This document shows, in pieces, positions 25,254-37,242 of a DNA stretch of 64,000 nucleotides; the first letter of the stretch is position 1, and every line of letters starts with the position of its first letter. Source of the DNA: Syncephalis fuscata (lineage: Eukaryota; Zoopagomycota; Zoopagomycetes; Zoopagales; Piptocephalidaceae); assembly GCA_025786725.1 (NCBI GenBank), contig JAHLTZ010000036.1, forward strand, positions 203,604-267,603, in the 5' to 3' direction. Under the pieces are notes generated by a model. It had not been told where the DNA came from, searched no databases, and saw nothing but the letters and a program-made list of their open reading frames with translations. Position numbers and translations under genes: made by a program.

Positions 25254-26333
25254 TCAGCTCCTAAACGCTGATTATCAACATCGACTGGCATTGTGCTAGT
25301 ACTGGATTCTATCTACTAAATATTAAAACAAAATTAAAAGAGATTATAGAAAATGGGGAATTAATTATACAAGGATTAATACTAAATACAGGTAGTTGTA
25401 GCGGCAAGTCGACTAAAAAGGCAAGTGATGGGTATGCAATATTGCATGCAAGTGTCTAGTTAAACAAAGACTACAAATGGCTATAAACAATTAAACAATA
25501 GCAAGTACATCAACGTTTTTCAATTATATAAATGTATGTTAGAATGACAGGAAAAATAGCGTTTAGAATTACTTGATAATGCAGCGTAATTAAAAGGAAG
25601 CTGGTCTATCACGTTCCACATGGCATTGTGCCATATGTTGTTTTCGAGGCAGCTGTGATGGTTCCACAAAGGATTTACACCAGTTAAGCAGTATCTCACT
25701 TCCAAAAAGCAGGAGCAACACTGGTCTCAAGTTCACGCACATGCAGCGGTATCACCCGTTAGCAATGGCAAGTTTTACCGGTCATTTCTCAATCGAACAA
25801 TGGCCTTTTGAATTATTGCTATGCTGTGTAAGTAAAACCGCATCGGAAATTAACGGCCAATACTAGCTACTAATCCAGTCAATAAGTCTATTATATACGT
25901 CGCATAACAACTAATACGCTTTTCTATTAAAAAATCAAACGCTAATCATCAGCTTTAGCCTATATCTATTATTACTGAAGTGCTCGTTTTATTACTTCCA
26001 TGCAATTATTTATTCTCGATAATAACACATTGTGCAGTCTACATAATTCTCATCGGTAAATATTGTAAAGTTATCCAGCCTGATATTGCTGCATGTAAAT
26101 GCATGGATGATACTCGTGACCACTACACATGAAGTAACGCCTAGACCTGTGCTGCACTAGTGTTAAAGTCTCCGTATGAATACATACACGTTGATACATT
26201 CTATTTTTATATCACAAAAGTAGGTTAAATCACCACACTACTACTATATATAAACACTTTTACTTCATCAACTCTACTATGGTTACATGTAATATATCAA
26301 TAATAATCATTATTATTAAAATTATTATTAAAA
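25254..26333. other. Intergenic region between the 7-TM gene and EF-P
   Basis: 1.08 kb. Contains the upstream sequence of the minus-strand 7-TM gene and the 3' end of the EF-P gene. No gene supported; the frame at 25520-25705 has no ATG start. Confidence 0.45.
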
Positions 26334-27316
26334 TTATGCCTTTGAGTCCCTAGACACATATTCAATATTTTCTAAATCTACCACTACACGATCACCAACT
26401 TTTATAAACTCGGGCACAGATAAACGTACTTTACCGCCTGCAACATAAGCGGTCTTGTAGCTGACGCCCTTTGATGCTTGACCGGCCGCAGGTTCATCAC
26501 GATCAATTGTGTAAATATGAGTTTTTGGCAATCGATATAGAATTGGCTGATCTGTTTCCAGTATTTGCACACTTATTATCATACCGTCTATTGACATAAT
26601 TAATCTAATAATAAGTGCACTGCATCAATGCTGTAATAGTTAACAATAACTTACCTTCAAGCAAATCCAAATGTTTTTCGCTGCCTATCAGTTAATTACA
26701 ACGATCGTTAGCATTGCTATTACCAATGGCTGTCAAGCATTTATTCATACCATCGATTGCATTTAGATCCATTTCTAGTTCCTCGTAAGTTTCCGAGTTT
26801 AAAAGTAAGCCCGATTCTTTCTTGAATACAGATACTGATGATCCTCAGTACGTAAATGAAGCACTATCCAATTTTCATTAACACAGTACTTATTCAATAG
26901 CGCCTCCTTACCTTCTACTGTATCGCCTGGATTAAAGCGTTCCGTTTGTCTTCCGCCATTAATTGGGTCTTTCATTTCAATCTACGGTATAGTGTTTAAG
27001 CGACAGTTACTTTAACTGATACCGCCTTACCTTAATCACTGCACCGCCACGTCCAGTTTTACCATGATCGCGTTTGGTAACAAGCCAGATCTTGGAACGA
27101 AAATCTAATACTTGGCCGCGTCGAACCTGGTTGACAGACGTACGAATCTCACGACACAAGGTCTTTAAGTTTACGCGATAGTTAGTAAGGCGGACAACAA
27201 TGACAATTACTTACCTTGGGTCCAAGTATAGAGGTCGCAAGTCTTGGTCGTAACTGAGGAATAGACGACGCTTTGTTCGACCTTATGCCACGCAAGCTAT
27301 TTAGAAATAAAGCCAT
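26334..27316 (-). CDS. efp: Bacterial-type elongation factor P, probably mitochondrial
   Basis: Six exons (27215-27316, 27031-27162, 26912-26981, 26724-26863, 26655-26684, 26334-26587). The N-terminus (MALFLNSLRGIRSNKAS...) resembles a mitochondrial presequence. Domain I reads VRRGQVLDFRSKIWLVTK and HGKTGRGGAVIKIEMKD; domain II QYLYS...ETYEELEMDLNAI; domain III ends VPEFIKVGDRVVVDLENIEYVSR, the EF-P C-terminal signature. EF-P helps ribosomes through polyproline stretches. The residue at the tip of the first domain, usually the modified Lys in PGKGGA, is Arg here (TGRGGA). Exon 4 needs one extra base near 26818-26826 (TATTCAAGAAAG) to keep frame; the reading on both sides is clearly EF-P. About 242 residues when corrected. 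It shares a 328-bp divergent promoter with the TMEM242 gene. Confidence 0.85.
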
Positions 27317-27644
27317 AGTGTTACTTTTATCACTATTGACGTGTAAATAGAAAATAGTGAAAGAAAGGAACAAAAGCAATATACACTTAAAGCCACACAA
27401 AATAGTTAGTATTAGTAATATTTGGTCATTTATTTTAAATATTTAATATTATTTGTTCTAATAATATATCGGTCTAGTAACTAATCAACGTATAAGCATG
27501 TCAGTGCACCACATATAAAATAGATACGCGGCTCATTAAGTATAATGTAATAATATATACAAATAAAACATTATTATTAAGGCCACAGATGAAATCAATG
27601 AGTATCTGACATTATTCTTTTTATTCTATCTTTCTTTTTAGCTC
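27317..27644. promoter_or_regulatory. Shared divergent promoter, EF-P / TMEM242
   Basis: 328 bp between two start codons on opposite strands, AT-rich, with a pyrimidine-rich stretch just before the TMEM242 ATG. No specific operator was recognised. Confidence 0.45.
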
Positions 27645-28502
27645 ATGACGAAAAGCGATTCCAGTGTCAGTGCTACGCATAGCCATAGTCAGTCGAGTAG
27701 TAAATACACTTTGAAGGCAGATCCTGCCGTTGTAGAAACGAAAGATCTAGAGAATGATAGCACTTTAGACTCTACGGATTTCATAGATCACCTTATGAAT
27801 CCACGCAATGCCGCCATAGCAACTGGACTATTGCTAACTATTAGTGCTGGAGCATCGGCGCTTTTATTAAGACGCGGACCATCGGTGAAAGCAGGTAAAT
27901 TAAACGTAAAAGATATAGCAATATAATAACAATAATGTAATAATGTAATAACTTACAAACGATGATATAGCACAATTACCAAAACATTTCAAACAGATTC
28001 ATGTACCAACAGCAACACCCACCAATTATAGCCATACCAAAACAGCTAATACAGATGAATTGGAGCCGTTTTCACCAGAGGCACGCCGGGTTGGTCGTTG
28101 GCTGGCTATCAAGGCCCTGCTTGCTGGATCTGCACTCTGTCTAACTGTAAGTTCTGCGGCAGCCTGGGTCGTGGGACGTGCATTGGGTGTTCACAACGTA
28201 AGTAAAAAAATACTCATCGACACCAGCTTATTTATTAATAAACCTACGATTAGTTAAGGGAATTTTCTGATCTATGTAAGGAGCAAGTACCTATACGTGC
28301 AGCGCCGTTCCGACAGCTTATTTATCGCGGCGTCGACGAGACTGCGGCCAATGCCATTCCGCTATCTAGTGTTAAAGAGCTTGGCGATCAATTTCGCATT
28401 GAATGGGAGCGAGAGAAGGCGAAACGACGCCAGGAACGTATGCCATCGCCAGCAAATACCATTGAAGACAATGAACATTCATTATCAAACAGCAATGCAT
28501 AA
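27645..28502 (+). CDS. TMEM242: TMEM242-like mitochondrial inner-membrane protein
   Basis: Exons 27645-27894, 27971-28197 and 28254-28502 give 241 residues. Two hydrophobic segments, AAIATGLLLTISAGASALLL and AIKALLAGSALCLTVSSAAA, are separated by a polar loop with FSPEARRVGRWLAIKAL, the arrangement and motif of the TMEM242 family. The human protein assists assembly of the ATP synthase c-ring and of complex I. The N-terminus is Ser-rich, the C-terminus basic and charged (EWEREKAKRRQER). Both introns are GT-AG and in frame. It is transcribed divergently from EF-P, another likely mitochondrial protein. Confidence 0.8.
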
Positions 28503-31114
28503 TAAATACTTGGCATTCTTATCGTTGTCTGTTTCATAGAGAATACTATGATGAATTGTCTGTAGACTGGCTAATGGACAAATAACCAACTGACTGACTA
28601 ACCGACTTGTTCGTTATTCATTGATTCTATTAAATGGGTTCTTTGTTTCACAGCATAATTGCCGACATTGACTTAATGGATCAGATAATTCATGCAATTC
28701 AGTAAAACCTATCCGGTTATTCCGAATGGTTGTTTTCGTGGGATCAGATAAACGGATACAACAATTTATGGCTATCGGCTAAATTAGTCGACGATACAGC
28801 TCGCTTCAGAGCATCTGATAAGACTCATTCTATCAAAGCATGAACGATAGACTGTCACCAGTCATGATTGACAGGCCTTTCGGCGCTTTAGCAGTAATAA
28901 CGCGCCAATGATTGCTGTTCTTGTAGTCAAACTATTGCTAGAAGCTTCCATTGTTATTTTCCGCCTATTTTACGCTCTATTCTTGCTAAACGAGTAGTAC
29001 GCTGTCCAACCAGCTTGGATAAATTAATGTATTTGCACGTGTGAACCAGATCTGATAATTCAGCGAGCGACTGTCCGCCTACTTATGCCAGTGAATGTTG
29101 TAGCAAACTACAGTATTAATGAATAGACAATTGATTTATTTATATATTATTTATATATGACAGATACATAGTTGTATTCATAGTGTTATTTATCAAATAG
29201 TCCGTTGATTATTCAGCAAACAAAACATCTAAGATGCTGTTAAAGGCATGACTCATCGGCGCTGATTTGTACTATCGGGGTAACTCGGAATAAACGCGGT
29301 GTTATTGCAAACAGTGCTGATTTATGACGAGACTGCCCCAATGAGGCAAATCAGCCAATTTGAGCTATCAGATGGAAAAAAACCTTTTTCTGGGACTTTC
29401 CATTTTTCCTTTCTATCAGATAAAATCAAGCCATAAAATAGCTAGCTACTTTAGCGTATCCGCTAATCGCACCTTTACATCGTTTATTCTAAGCAGCTAC
29501 GCTCCCACTTTTTGCTTCTTTTTTCTTATTTGGTCAAACTTTCAAGTGTATGCATGTATGCATATCTGTAGCGATATTAGTAGCCTACTATCCATCCTTC
29601 TATCCATCTGCCACCCATCTACTATCTATCTATAGCGTTTTTTGCCTCTAAACTATCCTTGTATGCCATACAATTTTCACTCGCCTGCAATCACTTGACC
29701 ATTGCTCTACTTGGCACCTTTGACCAGCATACAACACTTACCCACGCACGCACCGTTTTTTATTCTTCCTGCAGCTACGGATACATGCTAGCTATTCCCC
29801 ACGCGTGACCCATTGTGCATACAATCTGTCTGCATATATCGAACGGTAGTTTCCACGACGGGCGCTGTGTTATTGTTACCTTCACCATTAGTGGGATAAT
29901 AAGCTACTGTTTCTACGCTTCTTGCTCTATTCTACGCCTTGCATGGACGCTATTGTAAAGTCGATCACTTTTTATTGATTTATCCTACTTGTTTCACTAT
30001 AGTTAACGTCATCAGCCACGTTGACTATCACAAGCAAATAGCTATCATAATCGTTCTATTGATAGTACAAACGTGACAAAGGTATGTATCGGTGGTATGT
30101 GCGCGTGTGGACTGCGTGGGTATCTCAGCTGCTTCCTGGGTGCATGTGCTCGCGAGTGCATGCACACTGCTAACTCTTACATATGCTGTTATCTTTTCTT
30201 CCCACTCCGCCTGTCGGTTTAGAAAGAAAGAAAGAAGCAGCATATGCTATTGTTAGCTGTGCTACTGCTGCTGCTGCCGTACTACTTGCTTCTACGATAG
30301 TAGTTCGGCAAATGCTGTTGACCGGGAGTTTTGTTTCAAACTTAAAACTTTTTTTGCGTATGCACGTTGCCATTTGTCACTATTTCCATTGGGTATTGAT
30401 GACCATATTCTTTTTTCTATTTCGCTTACTTAAATATCGACCTTTGCTTGTTCATATGCCATTTCCTGTATTGTTGTCTTTCTTTTGTGGTAGTGCTAAT
30501 TTCTCCCTATTCAATCTACATCCCTTTTTAGTATTCATTGTTGTAGCTTCCAATTGCATCAGAGGCTATTGCACTGTGTCACTGCAACCTACAACCGTCC
30601 ACCTACTACCTTCTTACTAGCCGACTCCCTTTGTCAACGCTATCAGGCGTCCTTTTTTGTTATAACAACAAATACCGTTGTTTAATTTCAAGCTGAATTG
30701 TGTACGTGCATGTGTGGCAGTTTCACTACAACAATATTTGTGTGCAACAATATCTGTTGATTGTCTCTATATTTACACGCCAAATCCTCCTTGTGCGTTG
30801 CCTTTGTTCTTTATTCCAAACCGGTTTTCCTATAGTTTTTTAATTAGCCGTCTATTGTTTTATTTAGTGTGCTGTGCACGTATTTCATACATTGACTAAC
30901 CAGTAACAACCTTTTAATAGATTCTATTGTTAGAAATCCATTCTCTGTTTGTTCAAAACCGGTTTTAGCCAGCCTATATTTTTATATATATATACTGTCT
31001 TTATCGTAATTGTCGCCGATTTTTGATCACCGCATTTTACAAATATCCAGCAATCTATTAGCAATTCATTAAGCAATCAATCCTTTAGCTTTCTACGGCC
31101 ATAGCATTAATAAC
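28503..31114. other. Long intergenic region upstream of forkhead 2
   Basis: 2.6 kb without a supported gene. The first 750 bp are mixed sequence with recurring GATCAGATAA/GATCTGATAA words; from about 29360 the plus strand becomes very pyrimidine-rich, like the leader of the bHLH gene. The frames at 29360-29635, 30183-30620 and 30678-30899 are T-rich by composition, hydrophobic for that reason and mutually overlapping. A T/A run near 30980 could be a core promoter. Confidence 0.45.
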
Positions 31115-32540
31115 ATGGAAAACGCACGCCTACTTTGCCTTGCTGATGCTGCTCAGCACATTAGCCGTGGATCAGCTACTGCTCCTTCTACTTATTCTAC
31201 TTCTTCATCACCTGTATTACCACGACCTGGCTCAGTAGCTTTGCCACGGCCATACCCCTCTCTTCCCGCTGCTACTTCATGGGATCAGCCTTGCTTGGCA
31301 CCATTTGAACCTCGTACCGATATATCTTTACCGCCTATTTCCTCTTTTCTATCTTCATCTTATACTGGCCAAGTACATTCGGCTATTCATCATACACGTG
31401 ATGCTGATATATTACGCTCATTTACACCATCACCAAAGATGTCGCCAGCCAGTGGTGGTTCATCTGGTTATGCATCGCCACTAATGCTGCCACAGCCTAG
31501 TTTGAGACTTACTACACCTACATCGTGTACTGCATATTCGCCAAGAGCATCGCCTATTCCATCTCGTCAGGACATGATGGATTGTGATAGCGATGCCAGT
31601 ACACCACCACCAGCACGCATATTTGTATCTCCCACCGCCAATGTTGATGTATCAGGTCAATGCTATTTGCCATCACCTCATCCAAGTCCAAATCTACGTG
31701 CCAATGATCGCGAATCAACTAGTGACTCTGTAGATAGCTATTCCTCAGATGTGGCATCTAAGACTTTACTACAACGAGCAAATGTTAAAGCAGGCAATGT
31801 GACTCGTCGCCGTCGCCGTCCACCCTTCTCATACGCTTCTCTTATTGCCCAGGCCATTCTATCGGCACCAAGCCGTCAATTGACCCTTCGTGACATTTAT
31901 CAATGGCTCATGGATCGTTATCCAACTCTATATCGTGCTGATGACAGCAGCTGGCAGGTGAGTTTACTAATCAACATTTTACCTAGTAACGTGTATACTA
32001 ATAATCATTTATTCATTATAGAACACTATTCGACACAACCTGTCATTAAACAAATGCTTCTGCAAGGCACCCCGTCAATCAGATGAAACCAGCCCATTAT
32101 CCAACAAAGGAAAGGGCGGATATTGGTGCATCAATGATATGTATTTACCATTGTTCCGTGACGGTCAATGGCAGCGGGCCACTGATTTGGAACCAGAAAC
32201 TGGCCGACAAGTGGCCGGCCTACTACGTGTTCGTGGTGGTGTACCTCGTAAACATTCGTCCTCGATCACTGCTATGCCCAAAATGAATGCTATTAACAGC
32301 GTACCCGCTTTAACACCATCGTCTCCTATTACAAAGGATATTGACATGAGACGCATGTCAATGGATCGGCAATCAACGCCCATGCAATCACCATCACTCT
32401 CTCCTTGCCGTACACCGGTGACACCTCCCATGTCGTTGACCGATATTGAGACTGTACATTCAACAAAGCCAACTAGAATGTACACACCAGAAAACCAACA
32501 CCACTCAGCTTCATTCCGTATTAATCATTTGCTTAATTAG
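31115..32540 (+). CDS. Forkhead transcription factor 2
   Basis: Exons 31115-31957 and 32022-32540, 453 residues. The forkhead domain (about residues 231-325) reads [39 protein letters not shown] / [13 protein letters not shown] (recognition helix), then [10 protein letters not shown]. The intron splits the domain after Trp-Gln, the same position as in forkhead 1, indicating common descent. The flanks are Ser/Pro/Thr-rich with several S/T-P pairs ([23 protein letters not shown]), likely kinase sites. Nuclear DNA-binding regulator; which fungal subgroup (Fkh, Hcm1, Sep1 type) cannot be decided, and no FHA domain is present. The frame is intact throughout, unlike forkhead 1. Confidence 0.9.
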
Positions 32541-33703
32541 TAGACCAACATGTTTGTATGTATATAGATATACACTGCATGAGTCTGTCTGGCCATTCAA
32601 GGCCATCTTTCTCCTTCTATCTGTTTACGTATTATCGATCTTGTTTGTAATCTTAACACTTGCTTTTATTACCAATTATTTTATTTTGTGCTGCACTTTT
32701 GTATACTGCATGTGTGCGCTAACAACAACAACAACAACAATGCCTTTCAATTAACATTACTATTTCCCTTAGTTATTTGTTGCTATGTGTGTGTGTGTAC
32801 TTTGTCATCTTATTTTGTGTAAATACATTGTTACATAAATAATAATGATGTTGATGATGGACTACACATAGTATATAACAGGTCGGGATGTTATTTATGC
32901 ACTATTAATAAATTAACTACATAATTACTTAATTGATATTGGGAGCTACTTCACTTTGCGTCTTACATTTTTATTTACTCATTTCATCATTATTCCATGC
33001 ATAATATTGCATCTAACATTAATTAATTCATGTGTAATTATTGCTACAATAATGTAATTAATAAGTTATCTTTATTATTGTCATTATGATATAAATTGCT
33101 CAAAATGTCATTTATTTAGTCAGATTGACTATGGAAAAGTGGTTATTTAATAAACGACATTTATAATAATTATATTAATACTGATCTTACATCATAAATA
33201 TGCCTCAGATGCAATAGTAGAATATTAGAAAATAGAAGAGACCATTTAGATACAATAATACATGTTGTACATAGATGCAACAACAACGAATGCAGAATGA
33301 CATGGAATCGCGATCATATGGCTTCTATTAATATTCGGTCAACCTTTCTACACATGGCCAAGAACAATAATAATCGGCCTTAAATGTTTCAAAGAAATGA
33401 AATAATATGTACATTATGTATTTAAATTAATTTATTAACAATATTTTAATAAAAAGTAATTAACCATGTTGTGTATACTAACAACATGACTCTGACTGGA
33501 ACAAACTTTGGGGACAGTCTTTAGCACACATATTCAATATTAATATTTTTATACTAGTTATAGTATCTAATTTAAAACACACAAGCACACCTTTATATTT
33601 TCCTTTGTTCATTCTTGTTCTTGTTCTATTTATAACGTTACTACGACTAGATAATAGTCGTTTATCTTCTTTGTTGTACTTGCGTCATTACTAGTGATCA
33701 GCT
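32541..33703. other. Intergenic region between forkhead 2 and PPG1
   Basis: 1.16 kb, AT-rich, with an ACA repeat near 32720 and a TG run near 32790. No gene or RNA recognised. Confidence 0.45.
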
Positions 33704-35138
33704 ATGGGGTTTGACTTGGATAGCTGTATCAGCACACTGATGAAGCGTAATCTATTGGCTGAATCGGTTATACGTGAGATTTGTGCCAAGACAAAGGAAG
33801 TTTTGATGAAAGAAAGCAATGTCGTCCGTATAGAGACGCCAGTAACGGTCGTGGGCGACATTCATGGGTAAGTACATTTAATGCGCTATAATCGTGTACT
33901 GTATAGATACTTATAACAACAACTTGTATAGGCAATTCCACGATTTACTTGAAATATTTCGTATTGGTGGCAAGTCGCCCGACACAAATTATCTTTTTCT
34001 TGGTGTGTGTGTGTGTGTGTGTGTTTGTGCTTTATGCATAGATCATGGTGTAGATGGCGTTTATTAACTAAGGTTTGAATGTACATAGGAGACTATGTCG
34101 ACCGTGGTTATTTTAGCGTAGAGACGATATCTTTATTAACATGTTTAAAGCTTCGTTACCCAAAGCGTGTACATCTAGTACGTGGAAATCATGAAACCAG
34201 AGCAGTTACTCAGGTAATGTCTACTACGTTCAATGTTATTGTAACTCTAAAGTCAATGGTTAATTAGACTTATGGATTTTATACGGAATGTATGCGTAAA
34301 TACAATAGTAGTGCCGAAGTTTGGAAGTGCTTTACCGATATGTTTGATTACTTGACGCTCTCAGTTGTTATTGATGATAGTATATTTTGTGTACACGGAG
34401 GTATGTTGTAATAGCAGTTAATGTATATTAACATGGATATCTAATAATTTTCTACACGATAGGCTTATCGCCTTCGATCAAGACAATCGATCAAATTATT
34501 GTTATTGATCGATTTCGTGGTAAATATATACTACAAATGATAGATTATTTTGTTACTAAGCAGTGGTATTTGAATGATTTGAATCAATAGAAGTGCCGCA
34601 TGAAGGTCCAATGGCTGACTTGGTTTGGTCAGATCCTGATCCGGACAAAGAGGACTACATAGTATCGCCGCGGTAAGTTTTTGTCGATTAATGGCGAATA
34701 ATTGATTGGTATACTAACTAGTAATATAGAGGTGCTGGTTACTATTTTGGCAGTGCAGTAGTACAACAGTTTCTGCATATGAATAATATGTCACATATAT
34801 TGCGAGCACATCAACTTTGCATGGAAGGTTATACGGTAACGATGAAAATAAGAATAATATGTGATTATTTGTACATTTATACATGCTAATACTAGACACT
34901 AGGTGCTATTTAATGATCAGTTATCTACTGTGTGGTCAGCGCCTAATTACTGCTATCGTTGCGGTAATAAGGCCAGTATTTTAGAAGTGAGTCCCTCGTT
35001 AGAACGTTTTTTCAATGTATTCGATGCAGCACCGGACGAAGAGCGGGAATTAGTACGTGAGGCCAATAAGCGACAGGTAAGACATTGGTGTTTATTGATT
35101 CACTAAATATTTATAAATAGGCCGAGTATTTCTTATAA
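33704..35138 (+). CDS. PPG1: PPG1-type serine/threonine protein phosphatase catalytic subunit
   Basis: Nine exons (33704-33867, 33932-34002, 34089-34213, 34268-34400, 34463-34519, 34591-34672, 34730-34835, 34903-35076, 35121-35138) encode 309 residues, typical of PP2A-like enzymes. Metal-binding motifs are complete: GDIHGQ (51-56), GDYVDRG (79-85), RGNHE (110-114), with [11 protein letters not shown] and the C-terminal YFL that PP2A-type enzymes carry for methylation. The segments [19 protein letters not shown] and [20 protein letters not shown] fit Ppg1 better than PP2A or PP4. In yeast Ppg1 works with the FAR/STRIPAK-like complex and affects glycogen storage and mitophagy. Intron 2 begins directly with a GT dinucleotide repeat. 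The other introns are ordinary. Confidence 0.92.
34003..34024 (+). repeat. GT microsatellite forming a splice donor
   Basis: About eleven GT-like dinucleotides start exactly at the exon 2 / intron 2 border of PPG1, so the donor has no single fixed GT and lacks the GTAAGT consensus used elsewhere in the window. Confidence 0.75.
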
Positions 35139-35702
35139 GCTGCGTCTTTCAAAAGTTTACAGCGCTGTACTTGTAAAGCTGTGCGTGTCTGTGTGCATAT
35201 CTGTTATCTTCGACTCGTTCATTATACGGCAGTTTGTTTTTTGCTATTATTTCAGCAACGTAATACAAATAGTCAAGCACACAATGTTGCTAATGAATTC
35301 TATTAATGTTGGGCAAAGATTAAAATGATTAATTTTACAAGTATTGGTAATTATTTTAAATATTTTAATAATTCAATCATCCATTAGTATTACTATATCG
35401 CCATTTAATGTATTTTATTGTTAGTTTAAATTGTATTTTATTAAAACATTTGTAATTAAATAATTTAATTTATTATTGAAGTAGCCTATGTTATTTATTA
35501 CTGATAGATCTAGAGCGACTGAGATTAACATGAGATAATATAAGAGCGCATATACTAAATATATTTTATCTTTGTTTCTAAAGCAAAATGAATGCAAACA
35601 CCAGCACTGCTATTTAATTTTAGATTTATATGATAAAGCAGATAGCTTAAAATAGAGAAAAATAAAAAATTATTTTGTGTCAATGATGCAAATAGTAGCT
35701 TA
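35139..35702. other. 3' flank of PPG1
   Basis: 564 bp of AT-rich DNA between PPG1 and repeat R. No gene recognised. Confidence 0.5.
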
Positions 35703-36494
35703 GCACTAGTTATTTATATCGTTATCAAGTAATTAAATAATAAAAACAATAATGATATTGGAACGATATCATTATTATTTGTGAAATACATACATAATTG
35801 CATAGAGTATACCAAAATTTAACTACAATGTTAATAAATGGTATATGTTTAGAAAGTGAAATGTTATAAAATAGATGGCAAGTTGTGCAGTTAATATAAA
35901 TGAATCTGCAATACTGTGATATAAAATATTAATACCACAGTAATGAATGTAATAAAGATAGATGCCATTATTATAGTGCAACAATTTTGTTCCACTAGAT
36001 TCAATTACTAGACATGTTATTGTGTAAACAAAATAAAGAACGATTCTGAATAAAATTAAATGCATATGTCTATTAAGACTATCAGTTAAGCACATTTTAT
36101 AGGAATATAATGTTGGATACTTACACAGTGATTTAAAGCAAGCCTGAAGTTAAAAGAAACATAGTAGCAATAAAGCTAAGCAAGATGTGGGAGTCAGAAA
36201 GCGAAAAATGAAAGTTGCATTCAACCTACGCCTTTTTATAATAAATTACGTTCATTGGTAAAATGGCGTGTATAGTAATAGTATTCATAAAGTATAACAA
36301 ATATCATTTTGTTCCCAAATAAATTATTAATATAAGCATGTTTATTAGTGAAGCGATGAGTATAATAAGAATTATTATCATAGAGTATATAATCAGTATA
36401 GTTACAAATCAACAGCGATGCATTGTACAAGGTATAGCAACAGCACATTAAACTATATAAATAAATGGATACTATAATCGTTTGTTCATCATGT
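35703..36494. repeat. Repeat R, copy 3 (3' of E4, interrupted)
   Basis: Nearly identical to 14255-15050 in the same orientation. Its junction with the E4 3' flank is interrupted by the 664-bp insertion that follows. Confidence 0.85.
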
Positions 36495-37158
36495 TGTTAC
36501 TATTCCACTAAGAGTAGAATAATAAACGGATTACTAATATTATGCTTGGTCTTGAGTGACCTATAATGTTAGTAATTAGGTTATCTAAGACTTACTTAAT
36601 TGTTTTTATCAATAAAGATTATTAACCTTTAATTAATAATTTCCACAGCAGTAGAATAAATGATTAGAATAGTGTTAGCTCAGATAAAAAGATCAGTTCA
36701 GTCTAGCAATCACTGCAAGACTGAAATGATCAAAAAGGTTCAAAATTTAAATAAAATAAAAAAGAATTTAAACCAAGATAAGATAATGTTTATTAAGATT
36801 AAAAATATGGCTGCCATTTTATAGCAAATGGTCTTGGATATTACGAAGGAAGAACTTGAACAACTTGTCTGTTCAATTTCTTCTTCCGGCAATATGGGGC
36901 TAGTTTTACTGTAATAAGTAATATGGAGCCGTGAACTGCAAGTATTTATAGGCACTGTGTTTCTTGCCAAGAGTTAGGAACGATTGTAGTGTTGGGATCG
37001 TCGTGGCTTAACCGAAAGAATGGCCATCTTTTACTAGGACCCTGACTATTACCGGAAATGGGAATAGTCACGTGATGAAGTTATTGCTAATTAAGTTTTC
37101 TACCAAATATGGTAAATAACGCAACTTACACCACAATTATACTGGTGAAATAGTAACA
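36495..37158. mobile_element. 664-bp insertion, solo-LTR-like, with 4-bp target duplication
   Basis: Comparison with the uninterrupted module 1 (CATCATGTGTTTATTCA at about 15039) shows an insertion here. The element starts TGTTACTATTCCAC and ends GTGAAATAGTAACA, giving 10-bp perfect terminal inverted repeats with TG...CA ends. ATGT is duplicated at 36491-36494 and 37159-37162. Size, ends and duplication fit a solo LTR; a MITE is the alternative. There is no internal transposase or reverse transcriptase frame. Confidence 0.8.
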
Positions 37159-37242
37159 ATGTGTTTATTCATTTGTCATATATATGTTTGCGAGGACCAG
37201 CCTAGCAATGTTAATCTATCTACATTTATAGTTGTATACTTT

